Assembly: GCA_023213315.1 (NCBI GenBank)
Contig: JAKCPI010004471.1
Coordinates: 62,001 to 126,000, forward strand
Direction: 5' to 3'
DNA: 64,000 bases
Origin: Euborellia annulipes
Lineage: Eukaryota; Arthropoda; Insecta; Dermaptera; Anisolabididae
Shown here: piece by piece, positions 1-12,183 of the stretch
Layout: every line of letters starts with the position of its first letter
How positions within the stretch are numbered: the first letter of the stretch is position 1
Program-made: the position numbers and the translations under genes
The notes under the pieces: model-generated
Told to the model about the DNA's origin: nothing
Database searches by the model: none
The model's input: only the letters and a program-made list of their open reading frames with translations

Positions 1-390
1 CTCGTTTATTTTAACTGGATTTTGGTGGCGGTCTTTGTATATTGGAAACTGAGAGATAATATTGCTATTGTCATTGCTCTTTGAACGGCCTAAATGCTCT
101 AAACCTTTATATTTACATGTTAACCATTACTTGTTTAAATTAAAAAAAAAAAAGTCACTATGGTTAATTAGTAAACCGATGTAAGCTTTTCAACATATAA
201 AATAATTTTTCCATATAACCTAAATTTTTTATCTTTTTACATCTCAGCACTTTTATTATATACAGTATGTAAATAGCACTCTATATTATAAATTTGACTG
301 AAAAATATGAAAGACAATTCGATTTTTTTTAACAGCCAGCAAATTAAATCAGATAAAAATAGTCATTTTCTATCAGATTTTTTATTTGAT

Positions 391-424
391 TGTAGACCTT
401 TCGGACGCCAGTCCTTCCTCAGGA
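391..424 (-). ncRNA. Hammerhead ribozyme core, interrupted by MITE
   Basis: On the minus strand the order is CTGAGGA (417-423), stem II AGGAC/GTCC with a short loop, then GAAAG and GTC (394-396). The core fits CUGANGA...GAAA...UH. The 5' strand of stem I is displaced about 280 bases by the MITE at 425-704, so the copy is probably dead. Confidence 0.5.
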
Positions 425-704
425 CAAGGGCGGATTCAGGGGGGGGTTAAGGGAGGAAGTAAAGGGAATAATTACTCCTCCCCCCCCCCGAGATTTGAGA
501 AAAATATTTTTTTTGGGGAAAAAATTGTATTTTTAATATAAAATTTTAAAAATTAATACTTAAAAATTTGATTTGTATATAAATTCTGGTAAACAACTAC
601 AGAATGCACCTTTAAATTACCGATAATAAGAAAAAAATTGTGTGCTGTGCGACTAGTCACAGCAGATTACCCCCCCCCGAGAAACTCCTCTAGATCCGCC
701 ACTG
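425..704. mobile_element. hAT-type MITE inserted in a hammerhead element
   Basis: The ends are imperfect inverted repeats: CAAGGGCGGATTCAGGGGGG on the left, and on the right CTAGATCCGCCACTG, which reads CAGTGGCGGATCTAG in reverse. Flanks are near-identical 8-bp duplications, CCTCAGGA (417-424) and CTTCAGGA (705-712), the length expected of hAT transposition. It has no coding capacity. It interrupts the minus-strand hammerhead just outside its CTGAGGA box. Confidence 0.75.
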
Positions 705-840
705 CTTCAGGATCTATGATCAATAAATATTTTAATATTTGCAAACAATTGTTATATAACACAGATGAATGTATTTTTGAAAAAATTAATATGATTAAAA
801 TATCTTTTAGAATTGTAATAGATTGTTTTTATTGATGATA

Positions 841-882
841 GGCCCTGAGGAAGGACAAGTCTCGCGTCCGAAATGCCGAAAT
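841..882 (+). ncRNA. Hammerhead-like core, degenerate, partner of the 391 copy
   Basis: CTGAGGA at 845-851, stem II AGGAC/GTCC around a loop, then GAAA at 870-873 followed by TGCC instead of the usual CGTC. It forms an inverted pair with the minus-strand core at 391-424; flanking sequence is also inverted between the two. Loss of the cleavage-site triplet suggests it is inactive. Confidence 0.45.
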
Positions 883-1717
883 TAAATTGATTTAAATTCC
901 TGACTGACATCCTGTTTCCATATTATAATAAAACAGCCATATTCTTCATCATTATTGATTATATATTTTTTAAAACACACATAAAAACAAAAATTCCAAA
1001 TTAGATTACACTTTATTTATAGCATAATCTAGTAAAAACACACATAATCTAAAAATTAATTTTATTCCTACAAAAAGCATTTGTTAACGGGGTCATTAGA
1101 CTGTCCGCAATCCTTATTTGCGAGTTTGGTTGCATAACCCTATAATGCACGGCGTTTTTAGGAACTCACACTTTGTTAGCATCCTTCCTATTAGTTTAAA
1201 TACTTTATACGTATTTCGACACATCATCAGAATACTACAATACTATTCGAGAGTAATACTTTCTAGAAATACAAAAAATTTTACTTAAAAAATAGAAAAT
1301 ATATTTATTGTTGAACGAAACACAAGCCATTCAATTTCTTCTAATCGACCTAGTTCTTTGAAATTTAGCCTAATGATAAAATATTCTGATTTTTTTTTGT
1401 TAATGGAATGTTTCTTCCATAAACTACGTATATATAAAAAAACACGATCAAAAAAACAGCATATTAATGACCCAAATAAATTACCTAAATCACAGTTTCA
1501 TCAAGAAACTTTTAATATAAGCATTAAACCCATTTTTGGTTTAGGAATAAGAATTAATTTGCTTCTTATTATTCGAAAAATTCAAACCATTAGAGCAACA
1601 TAAATAATGTGTTACTTGAACATACTCATTATTGTATTTATTAATAAGGCAAGATGCGGCGGAAAGCAGCCTCTATTGTATGCAGGAGCAGAGACTGGCA
1701 GCCAAATTTTTTTTCCT

Positions 1718-1761
1718 TTAACCGACGTTTCGGTCTCGAAAGAGGCCATCTTCAGGGCTAA
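1718..1761 (-). ncRNA. Hammerhead ribozyme, type I with minimal stem III
   Basis: Minus strand: stem I TTAGCC, CTGAAGA (1749-1755), stem II TGGCCTC-TTTC-GAGACC, GAAAC then GTC, then GGTTAA, which pairs with TTAGCC (one G-U pair). All invariant core bases fit CUGANGA and GAAA, with C as the base at the cleavage site. Stem III is reduced to the AC/GU step, as in hammerheads reported to cleave as dimers. Confidence 0.75.
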
Positions 1762-2045
1762 TATATAATTTGTTCATACAGTCCAATAGGAAAAGTAACA
1801 CACTTTTAACAATAAGATACATTAATACATGCTATGTGCGGGCCAGAGCGTCCCTCATTGAAAGATCTCTCACCTGATGGGCATCAGTACTAGGGTCTGA
1901 CCGAAACAAGATTTTCAACCGAAACCAAATTTCGGCTTCAATTTTAGTTTCGCTCGAAACCGTAACCGAAACTTGTTTTATTACTTTTTCCATTGGTTTG
2001 TGTAAAACTGTAAATGAACAATTTTATATATATATATACATTTTT

Positions 2046-2086
2046 AATCCTGAAGATGGCCTCTATCGAGACGGAAACGTCGGTCC
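2046..2086 (+). ncRNA. Hammerhead-like core, partner of the 1718 copy
   Basis: CTGAAGA at 2050-2056, stem II TGGCCTC-TATC-GAGACG and GAAACGTC at 2074-2081. Stem II has one mismatch next to GAAA and stem I pairing is poor, so activity is doubtful. Confidence 0.5.
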
Positions 2087-2260
2087 AATAAAATATTTAA
2101 CTGCCAGCCTCTGCTCCTGCAATCAATCCTTCCTGATACAACTCAATAGCAGCCACAACTACAATACCAGCTTCTAATGAATAAATTAAACTCCTTCTAA
2201 CAAGATCTTTTGGCCAAATCTATTGAGCCATCTTAAATAAATTTTAAGATAACAAGTTTG

Positions 2261-2482
2261 CTTAAGATTGGGCAAAATTGCACCCCCTGAAGTCGAACCA
2301 GGACCTCCACGCTTTTTAAGATCTTTCTCTAGGCAATTAAATTTTAATTTCATTAGTATAATAGGCGGATGCGAGATGTTGTGCTTATTGGGCCGGCTCC
2401 CTAGGATAAGGGTAGCCCACCCGCCGCGAAAGCGTGGAGGTCCTGGTTCGACTCCAGGGGGTGCAATTTTGCCCAATCTTAA
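2261..2482. repeat. Foldback element with tRNA-like B box
   Basis: Two arms of about 55 bases are nearly perfect complements (2261-2316 and 2429-2482), beginning CTTAAGATTGGGCAAAATTG. The right arm includes GGTTCGACTCC, which matches the RNA polymerase III B box consensus GGTTCRANYCC. The spacer has a GC-rich stretch (GGGCCGGCTCCCTAGG). Possibly a tRNA-derived SINE pair rearranged head to head. Confidence 0.55.
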
Positions 2483-2955
2483 GCACAAACATATCTCGGA
2501 AACTTGCTATTTTAAACGATATATTGACTGGCTAATGAACAGTCTATTTGAGCATTGATTGAAAAAATTCCATTCTTTTCAAACAAGGCCCTAGTTAATT
2601 AAATAAATTTTGCCTAAACGTCTTGTGAATTTATTCAATAAAGGCTTTCATCTTGGCTGCTTTCCTCCGCATCAATTCTGCACAGCCTTCTTGAATTCTA
2701 GAATTAATAAAAAATTAAAAGTGGTGATAATTGAAAATACTGAATACCACTTTCCACTACTGAGTAGTGCACATCGATAAACAATTTCGTCCCTCTATCT
2801 TGTAATCTATACTTTCATATCAAAATTGCCTTATTGTTTACACTTGTAGTATTATTCTTCCTGTTTGCATGTGACCACTGCTCTTCAGATCTTATGAAAC
2901 AAAAAAAAAAAAAAAGTGAATGTTAACTAACAATAACAATGCTTGTTGGTTGTAG

Positions 2956-3244
2956 GTGGGAATCTCTTAACGTCGTCGACAACGAAAGTGGTGGCGTTGG
3001 TGTTGGCATCGGCGTAAGCGAAGAGCAGGTGCGTGCTTGGGTATCGGTACCGTGCCTTGCTGCGCGATCGCGCCGTCCCCTCTGCGTGGCCGATGGTGCC
3101 TTACATGGGTGGTTGGCGCCACCCTCACCCGCACCCGAACTCACTGTAAGTCTCAGTCACGCCACGGAGGTCGACGTGAACGACGTGAGCAACGTGAGCG
3201 ACCTAGTCGCCGCTGCCAAGTTTCAAGAGTCCCCCATGCCTAGG
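2956..3244 (+). CDS. Candidate N-terminal exon of the rootletin gene, GC-rich
   Basis: The exon is bounded by a branch-point-like CTAAC, an AG at 2954-2955 and a strong GTGAGT donor at 3245. It enters with one base of a split codon and leaves in phase 0, which fits the phase-0 exon at 11723. It encodes about 96 residues beginning WESLNVVDNESGG, rich in V, G, S, A and P, with no coiled coil. It is much richer in CG dinucleotides than the AT-rich surroundings. I cannot match these residues to a named rootletin domain; an N-terminal non-coil head would be expected here. The upstream exon supplying the first two bases was not found, so it may lie before this window. Alternatively an ATG at 2939, in the same frame, begins the protein here, or the exon belongs to another transcript. 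Confidence 0.5.
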
Positions 3245-6200
3245 GTGAGTCAGGGTTATTTCCCTTAAATTTACTTTCTCTAAAAAACTTTATTCATTTC
3301 ATTTAAATGACAAGCTGTGATATAAAAAAGTATTATTTTTACTATTAAGTGATATCAAACCGGCGGTCTTCTGCCCTCATGTGGTTATCGATAATGAACA
3401 AATTTGTAAACTTTAATTCTGGTCCCTTCATTGTTCATACTTTTGTATAGATTATTATGTGATAATAATGTGGTTGGTAGCCTCTTCTGTTTGTTTTTTT
3501 TCTTTAAAATAGTTATGATTTATTTTAATAAATCTTAGCACAAATATAAACTAAAAAATAGGTGTAAGCTAGTTTCTTGACTATGAGAAAATTAACTTTT
3601 TAGATTGTTTTCACCGAATATCTTGAAGGCATTTGATACCACTTCTTTATCAGCGGCTCACTCTAATGCCACATAAAAGTTATAATTTCGGAGCGAAACG
3701 TTAGATTGGCAAATAACCATATTTCACAAGCAACAAAACTTGTCTCATTTGATAGCAAATTTAATTAATTCTCTTGAAGTATTATTATAACCATTTTTTC
3801 ATTAAAACTTGTAGATTTATTTTATAGGCAACTTTTAGGAGGTTCGGCCAAAATACCGTAAATGAAAAAATTTTGTTTTTTGCGACCACCCTAATGCCAC
3901 ACTCTAAGTTGTAAGATGTCTCGTCACAAAAATCCGAAATGTTTTTTTTTTTTTTTTAATAAGAATATTTTAATGTCCCGAGATATTATTATAAAGGTCT
4001 ATAGATAGCGGACAAATTTTATTAAAATTTGGGATACAAGTTTCGTTCAAATTTTGAAAAAAGTTAATTTTTCCCAAATATCAAGATGCAATTCTATTAA
4101 TTTGAGATCAAATTCATTTGATATGAAAAGGCTACGCTATATATTGTTCAAAAGGGTTGGTTTATGGCCTATCATAAAAGAACCCTACCTCAGGTAAATT
4201 CACAAAGATACTGCTTATGTAGTGGTGAGTCAATTTGGCTGCCTAACCAGTAGGCGTCTTTCAAACTGGCTAGGGTGCAAAACATTATGTTCGCCATGGT
4301 GTACAGTGAGCGCCACAATTAAGAAGCCCCCACCTGATAGCTTTAACCTTAAGTATATGGTATAGTATATGATGTAATATTAACGAAAAGGTAAAACGTA
4401 AAATCTGGTACAGATGATTTTATTTTTATTTTTTTTTCAAATTTAAAATTATTTTACCATTTACCATATATTACCGATATATCATATACTTAGGGCTAAA
4501 GCTATCAGGTGGGGACTTAATTGTGGCGCCCAATATACCTAATTTCATAGATCTGGCTGATTGCGTTTTTAAGTAATCGTGACTCCACACACACACAGAC
4601 ATAATTCCAAAAATGTTCTCAGTGAAAAGTCATCAAAATCTCGAGGTTGAATTTTTTTAATGATTACAATATTTTTTTTTCTCTACAACATATATGAGAA
4701 AGTAAAAATTAGTATATTTTATTTTTTGTTAAAAAATATTCGTATCTTCCTTACCTGTAACCCCTCAACTCCATTTTTACTATCAGTTATTTAATCACTA
4801 TTTTTTTTTTTATATATAATGGAAAAATGACAATTTAAAAAAGCAATTTTGAATTTTTTTATTTATTAAAAATTTGGTAAAGTTGAAATTTTATTTTGTC
4901 TAAAATTCTCGCCTCCAAAAGTTTTTGCTTTTATTAACTGTTTTTAATAATCCTAAAAATTAACATATACAAATTTTATGGAAGTTTTTTTTCCCTTTAA
5001 AATTTACTGTACTTTCGAAATAAATAATCGGGATCTAAATGGCCTCAGATGCCGAAAAGACCTTATTTAAAAGAACAAAACTCCTACCACTTGGAAAAAA
5101 TAAAATAAAATAAAACTAAAACTAAGAATTTTTTATCACAAACTACATTCATAAATTTATCAATTAAATTTATGTAGATATCCATCCAAAAATGTACATA
5201 TTTATATATTTAGGTGAGAGATTATTATCACACAAAATAACACTATATAAAGAGATCCAGGGAGGAGCTGTAATCGGTCTAATTAAATAAAAAATATGAA
5301 TGATTTTATTTGATCAAACTGATAGTAGAAAAATAAATATTATTTTTTCGGGATTATTTGATGTTATTATAGGTACATTTTGAATGTTTATAAAACTTGA
5401 GTCATTATTGATATATTATTTATACATTAAACAAATCTCCTTTTAAATGAAACCGAGAATTTAAATATTAATTTATTCATTTATCTTTTCTAAATTTTCT
5501 TTTATCGTATTTCGCTTATTACATGTAAATCATAGCAAATCGCTTTCGCTAAAAGGTTTTTTTGCTACTTTTTGTCTATTAAATGTGTATCACATTATTT
5601 ACTTATAAGTAAATACTACAAAACCTTTTAAGTAAAATATGAATTATTGATTTTCAAACAGGAAAATTCTGATAGTATTTGAAGGATCTGGAAGGACTGT
5701 CTGTCACTACTTGGGATTATCGCCCCCTGTAAATAAATCGATTATAAATTTTTATTTACTTTCTTTTACCCTATATATTAAGTATATAAAGAGAAAGTAT
5801 TGCGATCATGTCAAAAATTCGATGTTGAGATTTTTGATGGATACACTTTTTGAGGTCCCCTAAGTCCAAATAAGTGGGTCCCCCAAATTTGTCTGTCTGT
5901 GTGTGTAAAACGATTTTAATCATGAAGGAATTCAGCTACCGGATGAAAATTTTATACTTTAGCTAGGTACCCCCCCCCCCCCCCCCAGGACACTTAAAAT
6001 AAGCTTTTGAACAAAATCGGCCAAAAAGTACTAGTATTTTACTGATGTACTTTTTCGGTTTTATTCGATTTTCTCAAAATTCGCACCAACGATTTTGTTT
6101 AAAATACATAAACAAATTATTTTTTAGAAGCTCTGTAAAATATATATTCTCATTTTGCCCTTGAAATCTTTTGAAGCACATTTTACTCTTTTTTTTACTT

Positions 6201-9200
6201 CATAGGAAAAAGTTAAGATTTTTTCGATTTTCTCAAATTTCGTTCCAACGATTTTGATTAAAATTCATAAATCAACTATTTTTTATATGCCCTTTAAAAA
6301 GTATATCAATAAATTTTTCGTGAAAATTGTTTGAAGTACACTTTACTGATGCATTTCAGATTTTTAATTTTTCTTACCCTATATATGAAATATATAAAGT
6401 ATTTTACTTATGAAATGCAAGTGGTCAAGTTTGGATTAGTTCCATACGACCAGCCACACTTTGCCCACCAACCATAGGTTGGTTTGGTAAAGTTTTTTAA
6501 AAAATCCCTTCAGAGGTATTAAAATTTCTTAAAACGAAATTTTAGCAATTACTAGCTAATATTATTGCTACTATATTATTTTTTCATTTAGTGGACGTAT
6601 TTATTTTTTAAAAGAACGTTCCTCTATTTATAAATACTAAATATACTTAAGAATGGGGTAAGTTAGGATCGAATTTTGCCAAGTTCGACTCTTATTATTA
6701 TTTATATAAATAGTCTCTAATACATGTATTAGAGTAAATTATTTTTACACTAAAAATGTAGAACTGTATAAACTTTTAAAGTAAATATTTCCACCGTATT
6801 TTTTTTTTTTTGTTGTGATAAATTTCACTTTAAAAAAAAAATTATTCTTTCACGTTGTTTAGATAAGCGAATATTTTTTGAAATAATCAACGAAAAATTA
6901 CCGGGATCTTTTTGAATATATGAACAGATTAATGCTGAGGAACTTTGACAGATTAACAAATTAATCTATCTCTCTTTAGAATCAGAATTCAAGGCGCATG
7001 TCTTTATTTATAAATAATGCCTTTATTAAGTTACTTCACAAAACTTTCATTATACCTCGGATAGCTAATTATATATATAAAAAAAACTCATTTTTTTAAA
7101 CTCGAACGTGTTTTTGTTTACAATATCGATGATTTGGTATCAGTCAAATAACAAGTTGACTAGAAGTGATCCAACCAGCCTTAAGAGTTTAAAAATTACA
7201 CAATTAAAAAAAAAAAAAAGTTTAATCAACTACCTATTAACTACTATTTGAATAAATTCACGCCATTTACGATTTTACCCCACTCTAACATACAAAGAAA
7301 ATCAATAATATAGATTTTTGTTTTGCAAATTGTTGAATTGTTTATCTAAACGGTAAATAGTAAGCGATAAAAACAAAGATATCTTTAATTTCGAATTAAA
7401 CCATCTGGGATTAGTAGCCTACAGTAATGGGGAAGAGCAATCAAAGAGATTTTTTTTTTCAACCCTAAAGATAGTTTGTGTTTTGATAAAATCACAAAGT
7501 CGATATTTGTGTTGAACAAGGTTTGTATTGATTGTGTCAGGTAGTACTGTACGCGTTGTTAGGTTCTTCGAGACACCCTGCCTATTATACCCCCTCCTTA
7601 CTCTCCGTTCTCGACATTTCCTTATTTATTACGCCAGATCTATCACTCCCCTAAAAAAAACGATTTTTTTTTTATCTACTAAGTTTAATTTATTATTTTT
7701 TAATCTTTTATGAAAATAAATAAAATGATTTTTTTTTTTCGTTCACATTTCAAAGGATTATGATAATAGTCACCTTTATTTGTTTATAAATCCTTTTTTT
7801 TCTAACTACTATATAAAAAAAAAAAAAAAAATAACATTCAGGGAGTTTAATACTGTACATTTACAAATTCAATGTTCGATTTCATGGGGCTCAAATATGT
7901 CCAATCAAACACAAACTCATCTCACTAATTATTTTTTTTATTTGTATTTATTATCGATTATATTTCATTAAGTGCCGGTTGCTTCACTTCTAGCCAACTA
8001 GCAAACATATGCAATCGATAGCAAATCATCGATATAGTAAACAAGAACATGCTTAACCATCGAGTTGAAAAAATCTGTTTTTTCACATAAAATTAGCTAC
8101 CTGAGATATAAGGAAAATTTTGTGAAATTATTAACTTAATAAAGGCATTATTTATAAAAAGTATTAAAAATTAAAATAATTAATTAAAGCTCTTTCTCTT
8201 ACCCTATAGACTATATGAAATATATAGAGAGAAAGTATTGCGATTCGATGTTGAGCTTTTGTTGGATATACATGTTTTGAGGTTCCCTGAGTCCAAAAAA
8301 GTGGGTCCCGCAAATTGGTCTGTCTGTCTGTGTGTAACGATTTTTAGCATGAAGGAATTGAGAACATTTTTAAGCATGAAGGAAATGAGCTACGAGGTTG
8401 AAACTTTATATTTAAGTTAGCCACCACCCTAAGTCGTGAAAATAAGCTTTTGAACAAAATCGGCTAAAAACTACTAGTACTTTACTGATGAACTTTTTCA
8501 GTTTTTTTTCGCTTTTCTCAAAATTCGCTCCAACGATTTTGATTAAAATTCATAACTCAATTATTTTTTAGATTCTCTTTAAAATGTATATTCTTATTTT
8601 GCGCTTGAAATCTTTTGAAGCATACTATACTCTTTTACTTCTTAGGAAAAAGATAGCAGAAATGGTTGCCATGGTAACAGAATATAAATCTTTAAAAAGT
8701 ATATCAGTAAGATTTTTCTTGGAAATTGTTTGAAGTACACTTTACTGATGTAGTATTTCAGATTTTTCATATTCACTTTCCGGCTCTTCCTTCCATAGAG
8801 CCAATGTTAAATCTCTATGGGGATTTGCATGTTAATTTCGATTCAAAAGGGGGGTCCCCTTTGGAACTTTTTACACATTAAAAACAATTTTTTCCAATTC
8901 TTATGATATTTTGTATTTATTTAGGATTCTCTATTGTGCATAACATATCCAAATATGAGATTAAAATTTTGAAATATAAACATAGTTTATTTTAAGCATT
9001 CAACGTTTAAAATACACAAAGCCTAGCTTATGAAATATAAGCGGTCAAGTTTGAAACTAAGGTGATATGAGAAACTAAATATATCTCGGCACAAAAAATC
9101 TAGTGCGACCAATCACACCATATTTTTTTTAATTTTGTTTTTTTTTGACAAAATCTACCTATTTTACGTCCCACTCAGAGGATGACTTTTTCTATTTAAC

Positions 9201-12151
9201 TACTCCTTTTTTTATGACCTAGGAATTTGGATTAAAATTCTTAATATTTTGTCTGACCCTCAAAACACTGACCTCTGGAGGAATTCTTGAATCCAAGTTC
9301 GGGGTCAAAGATGTTATTTTTTTAATTGACACCTCGTTTTAAAGACCTTCAAAGGGTATTATACAATATTCTAAGTTTGATTTTAAAACTTAGGTCATCA
9401 CAAGTCAATCATGAACTGTTATCGAGAAAAAATTAATTTGATTAGAAATTTGTTTAGAGGCGTATTGCCTACCTTTCAGGCTAAAACGTGCGAATTAACT
9501 TTTTTTTAATTTAAAATATATATATATATAATAAAAAGTTGACAGCATAATCCCTTATTTTTAATAAATATTATTAATCCTTTTTTTCATTTAAGTCCTT
9601 GAACTTAAAATTTATTTTCAATACTATTATTTGAGTAATTATATAAAAAAACTTTATAAATGAAATCACGGTTTGATTAAGTTTAAAAACTATTTAATTG
9701 AATGAAAACAAAACTTTTCAGCGCCAACTTAGTTTCTTTTTTATATTAAAATATATTTAATGTTGAAAGTTATTACTAAAAAAAAAAAAAAAACGACTTG
9801 CCTTTGATAGAACATTATTTTGAGACAAGGAAGGGAATACCTAATCCATTATAGTTTAATAGGTTTTTTTTTATTTTATTTTTTTTATACAAACTCAGAC
9901 GAATAAGATGGAGGGGAGAGAGGTCGACACCCACCCAGTGGCCTCGTGATTAATTTTATTTTAAGAATTCACAGATTGGAATGTCCTATATTTCTTTAAT
10001 CAAAAATAATTAATTCCAGAAAATAAATTTATTTAAATTCCCACTCTTTTAAAAGGTGTCTCTCCCTGCCTTCTATCTTTCTTATATATTGGTTATTAAC
10101 GTTATAAATAAAAGTTTTTCTTTCATCACACTAATCATACTTAAACTGACTTATACTCCAGGAACAGCCGCAAAAATATTTAGGCTGAACTTGACATCTG
10201 CCCTATGACTCCAAGGAAATTTATCGAGTTTACCACAACCTTGAAAATATTTTCTTTTATTTTTATTTTATTTATTTAAATTAATAGACAACCGAATCTT
10301 ATTTTTATGCGCATCTTTACTATTCTGATTGTATTTACATAGGCTCCCTCGGAGGGGGCTATTTGTATTGCCTACCTATCAGGCAAAAACGAGCGAATCT
10401 ATGATTGGAAAAACTATTTAAAAACTTTTCATTTAAAGTATATATATAATAAGAAAAAAAATTGGCAAATTTAAGTTCAAGGCCTTAAATGAAAAGAAGA
10501 ATTAATTTATTTATTGTTTGCGATCTTAAAAGTGAGGGATTATATTTTGTGCTGCGCTTGCCCCCCACTACTTCAATTTATTTGCAAATATTTCGGCTCC
10601 TATACACTGGCATAGAACGTCCAAGCTCATGGGCTCAATTGTTCTCAAATATATTTTTACAAAATTGACAATCTTTCTCATAAAATTCATATATGCCCCT
10701 GTATAGGAGCCGAAATATTTGCAAATAAATTGAAGTAGTGGTTTTTTTCTCCTTATCGTCCTAGTGAAAAAATATTGTTGTATAAATATTTAATAAAAAT
10801 GTTCTTTCTGGTTGGATTACATTTGACCATTAGGGTGGCCCTTAGCTTTAGGGTATTATGCGAAAGTCAAAATTTTGCTGCCTCCGTCCCGTAATCTTAT
10901 TCCAATAAACAAAAAAACAAACTGTACAAAATTTCACTTAAATCGGACAACTACTCAAACGCCTTGAAGTTGGAACAATCCTTGAAATAACATGAACAAT
11001 GTTCATTGAACATTTTGAAAATATTGATACAGGGCCGGATCTAGGGGGGGGGGCAGTGGGTGCGTGTGCCCCGGGCGGTAGATATCAGGGGGCTGCAGTT
11101 AAAGAAAGATTTACTAAAAAAAAAGGTAAAATGATATGAATTTGGTATAGAAAATTTTAAGGAGTGGGCGGCAAATTAAATTTTGCCCCCCCCTAAAAAA
11201 TCTCCTAGTTCCGGCCCTGTATTGATAAAGCTACAATTTTCTTTAAGGGAAAGACTTTTTTATTTAGAACAATACTTTGGATACAATCAAAACATACATA
11301 TGAGAACGAACGAAAATTGAATATTATTTTTTCCTATTTTAACTAAGAAGATTTATTTAGTAGCAGTTGGGTAATTTATTATAATATAGATAATGTACGG
11401 CCTTCGGCAACGATCTGCAAAACAATTTGTTTTTCATTTTCATCTGTTGTGGGAATGTTATTGTTATCTACCAGAAAATAAAATAACTTAAAAAATCATT
11501 ATCTATATTATAATAAAGCTGCAAAGACGCTTTTTGATTAAGGTACTTCTAGACCACTTAGAAATATGGGGTTTTTTTGCATTCGATTCAGAATTCTCTA
11601 AAACTAACTAGAAAAATCCAAAATCAGAAAAAAACCCTCCTAAGGCCACTTGTTATTAAATAATTAAATATAGAAATTAAAGAGTTAATATTGACTCAGT
11701 AAAAAAATGTATTTTTTTTTAGGTACCTGAAAAGCAAGAGATTTCCACCCCTAGAACAATGGAAAGACGGCGAACTGCTTTGTCAAGGGCCAAATCACGA
11801 GAAGATGTATGTAATTTTTTCTTATTATTTGATAAATATAGTAACTAGATAATTAAAACCCCGCTCTTAAATTTTTTCATTACATTATAAAAATAAAAAA
11901 TAAAAATGAATAATAATGAATAATAATAAAAATTATTAAAAATAGAAATGTATGTTGATTGTTAATGGGCATACATTTCTATTTTTTTTTCCTTTTGTTT
12001 TGTTTTGTTGTATTTGTTATTGTATTTAAATTTGTATTGTGTTAGTTGGACCTAGCCACCGAGGACTGGTGCCTCTAAGCGGGTCGTAATAAATTTATTT
12101 ATTTATTTATTATTTTTTAGCTATTTAAATATTCTTTAATAAATTCTTTTG

Positions 12152-12183
<32 letters not shown>

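Larger units (their letters stand above)
1625..2165. mobile_element. Inverted-repeat element with hammerhead motifs in both arms
   Basis: The left arm contains GCAGGAGCAGAGACTGGCAG (1682-1701) and the right arm its complement, CTGCCAGCCTCTGCTCCTGC with one difference (2101-2120). Each arm carries a hammerhead-like core (minus 1718-1761, plus 2046-2086). The right end reads CAATAGCAGCCACAACTAC, sharing the GCAGCCAC/CAGCCAC word seen at the end of other such elements in the window. No open frame of interest between the arms. Confidence 0.6.
3245..11722. other. Large first intron (or intergenic stretch) of the rootletin gene
   Basis: Contains no recognisable exon. It holds an inverted-repeat MITE (4311-4530), two F1 repeats (5760-6480 and 8196-9130), an inverted repeat at 10564-10742, a hAT MITE (11030-11219) and another small inverted repeat (11372-11515). 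Two divergent related segments with CCTACCT.TCAGGC lie at 9465-9605 and 10370-10530. The remainder is AT-rich sequence with homopolymer runs, including a 17-base poly-C near 5971. Confidence 0.7.

Noticed and set aside
1358..1603. 81-codon open frame considered as the missing first rootletin exon
   Set aside because: Composition is typical AT-rich noise (K, I, N, F), with no donor in the phase needed by exon 2956.
2268..2558. Overlapping open frames on both strands (about 96-100 codons)
   Set aside because: Both derive from the same foldback arms, which is why the two peptides share PGVEPGPPRF-like strings.
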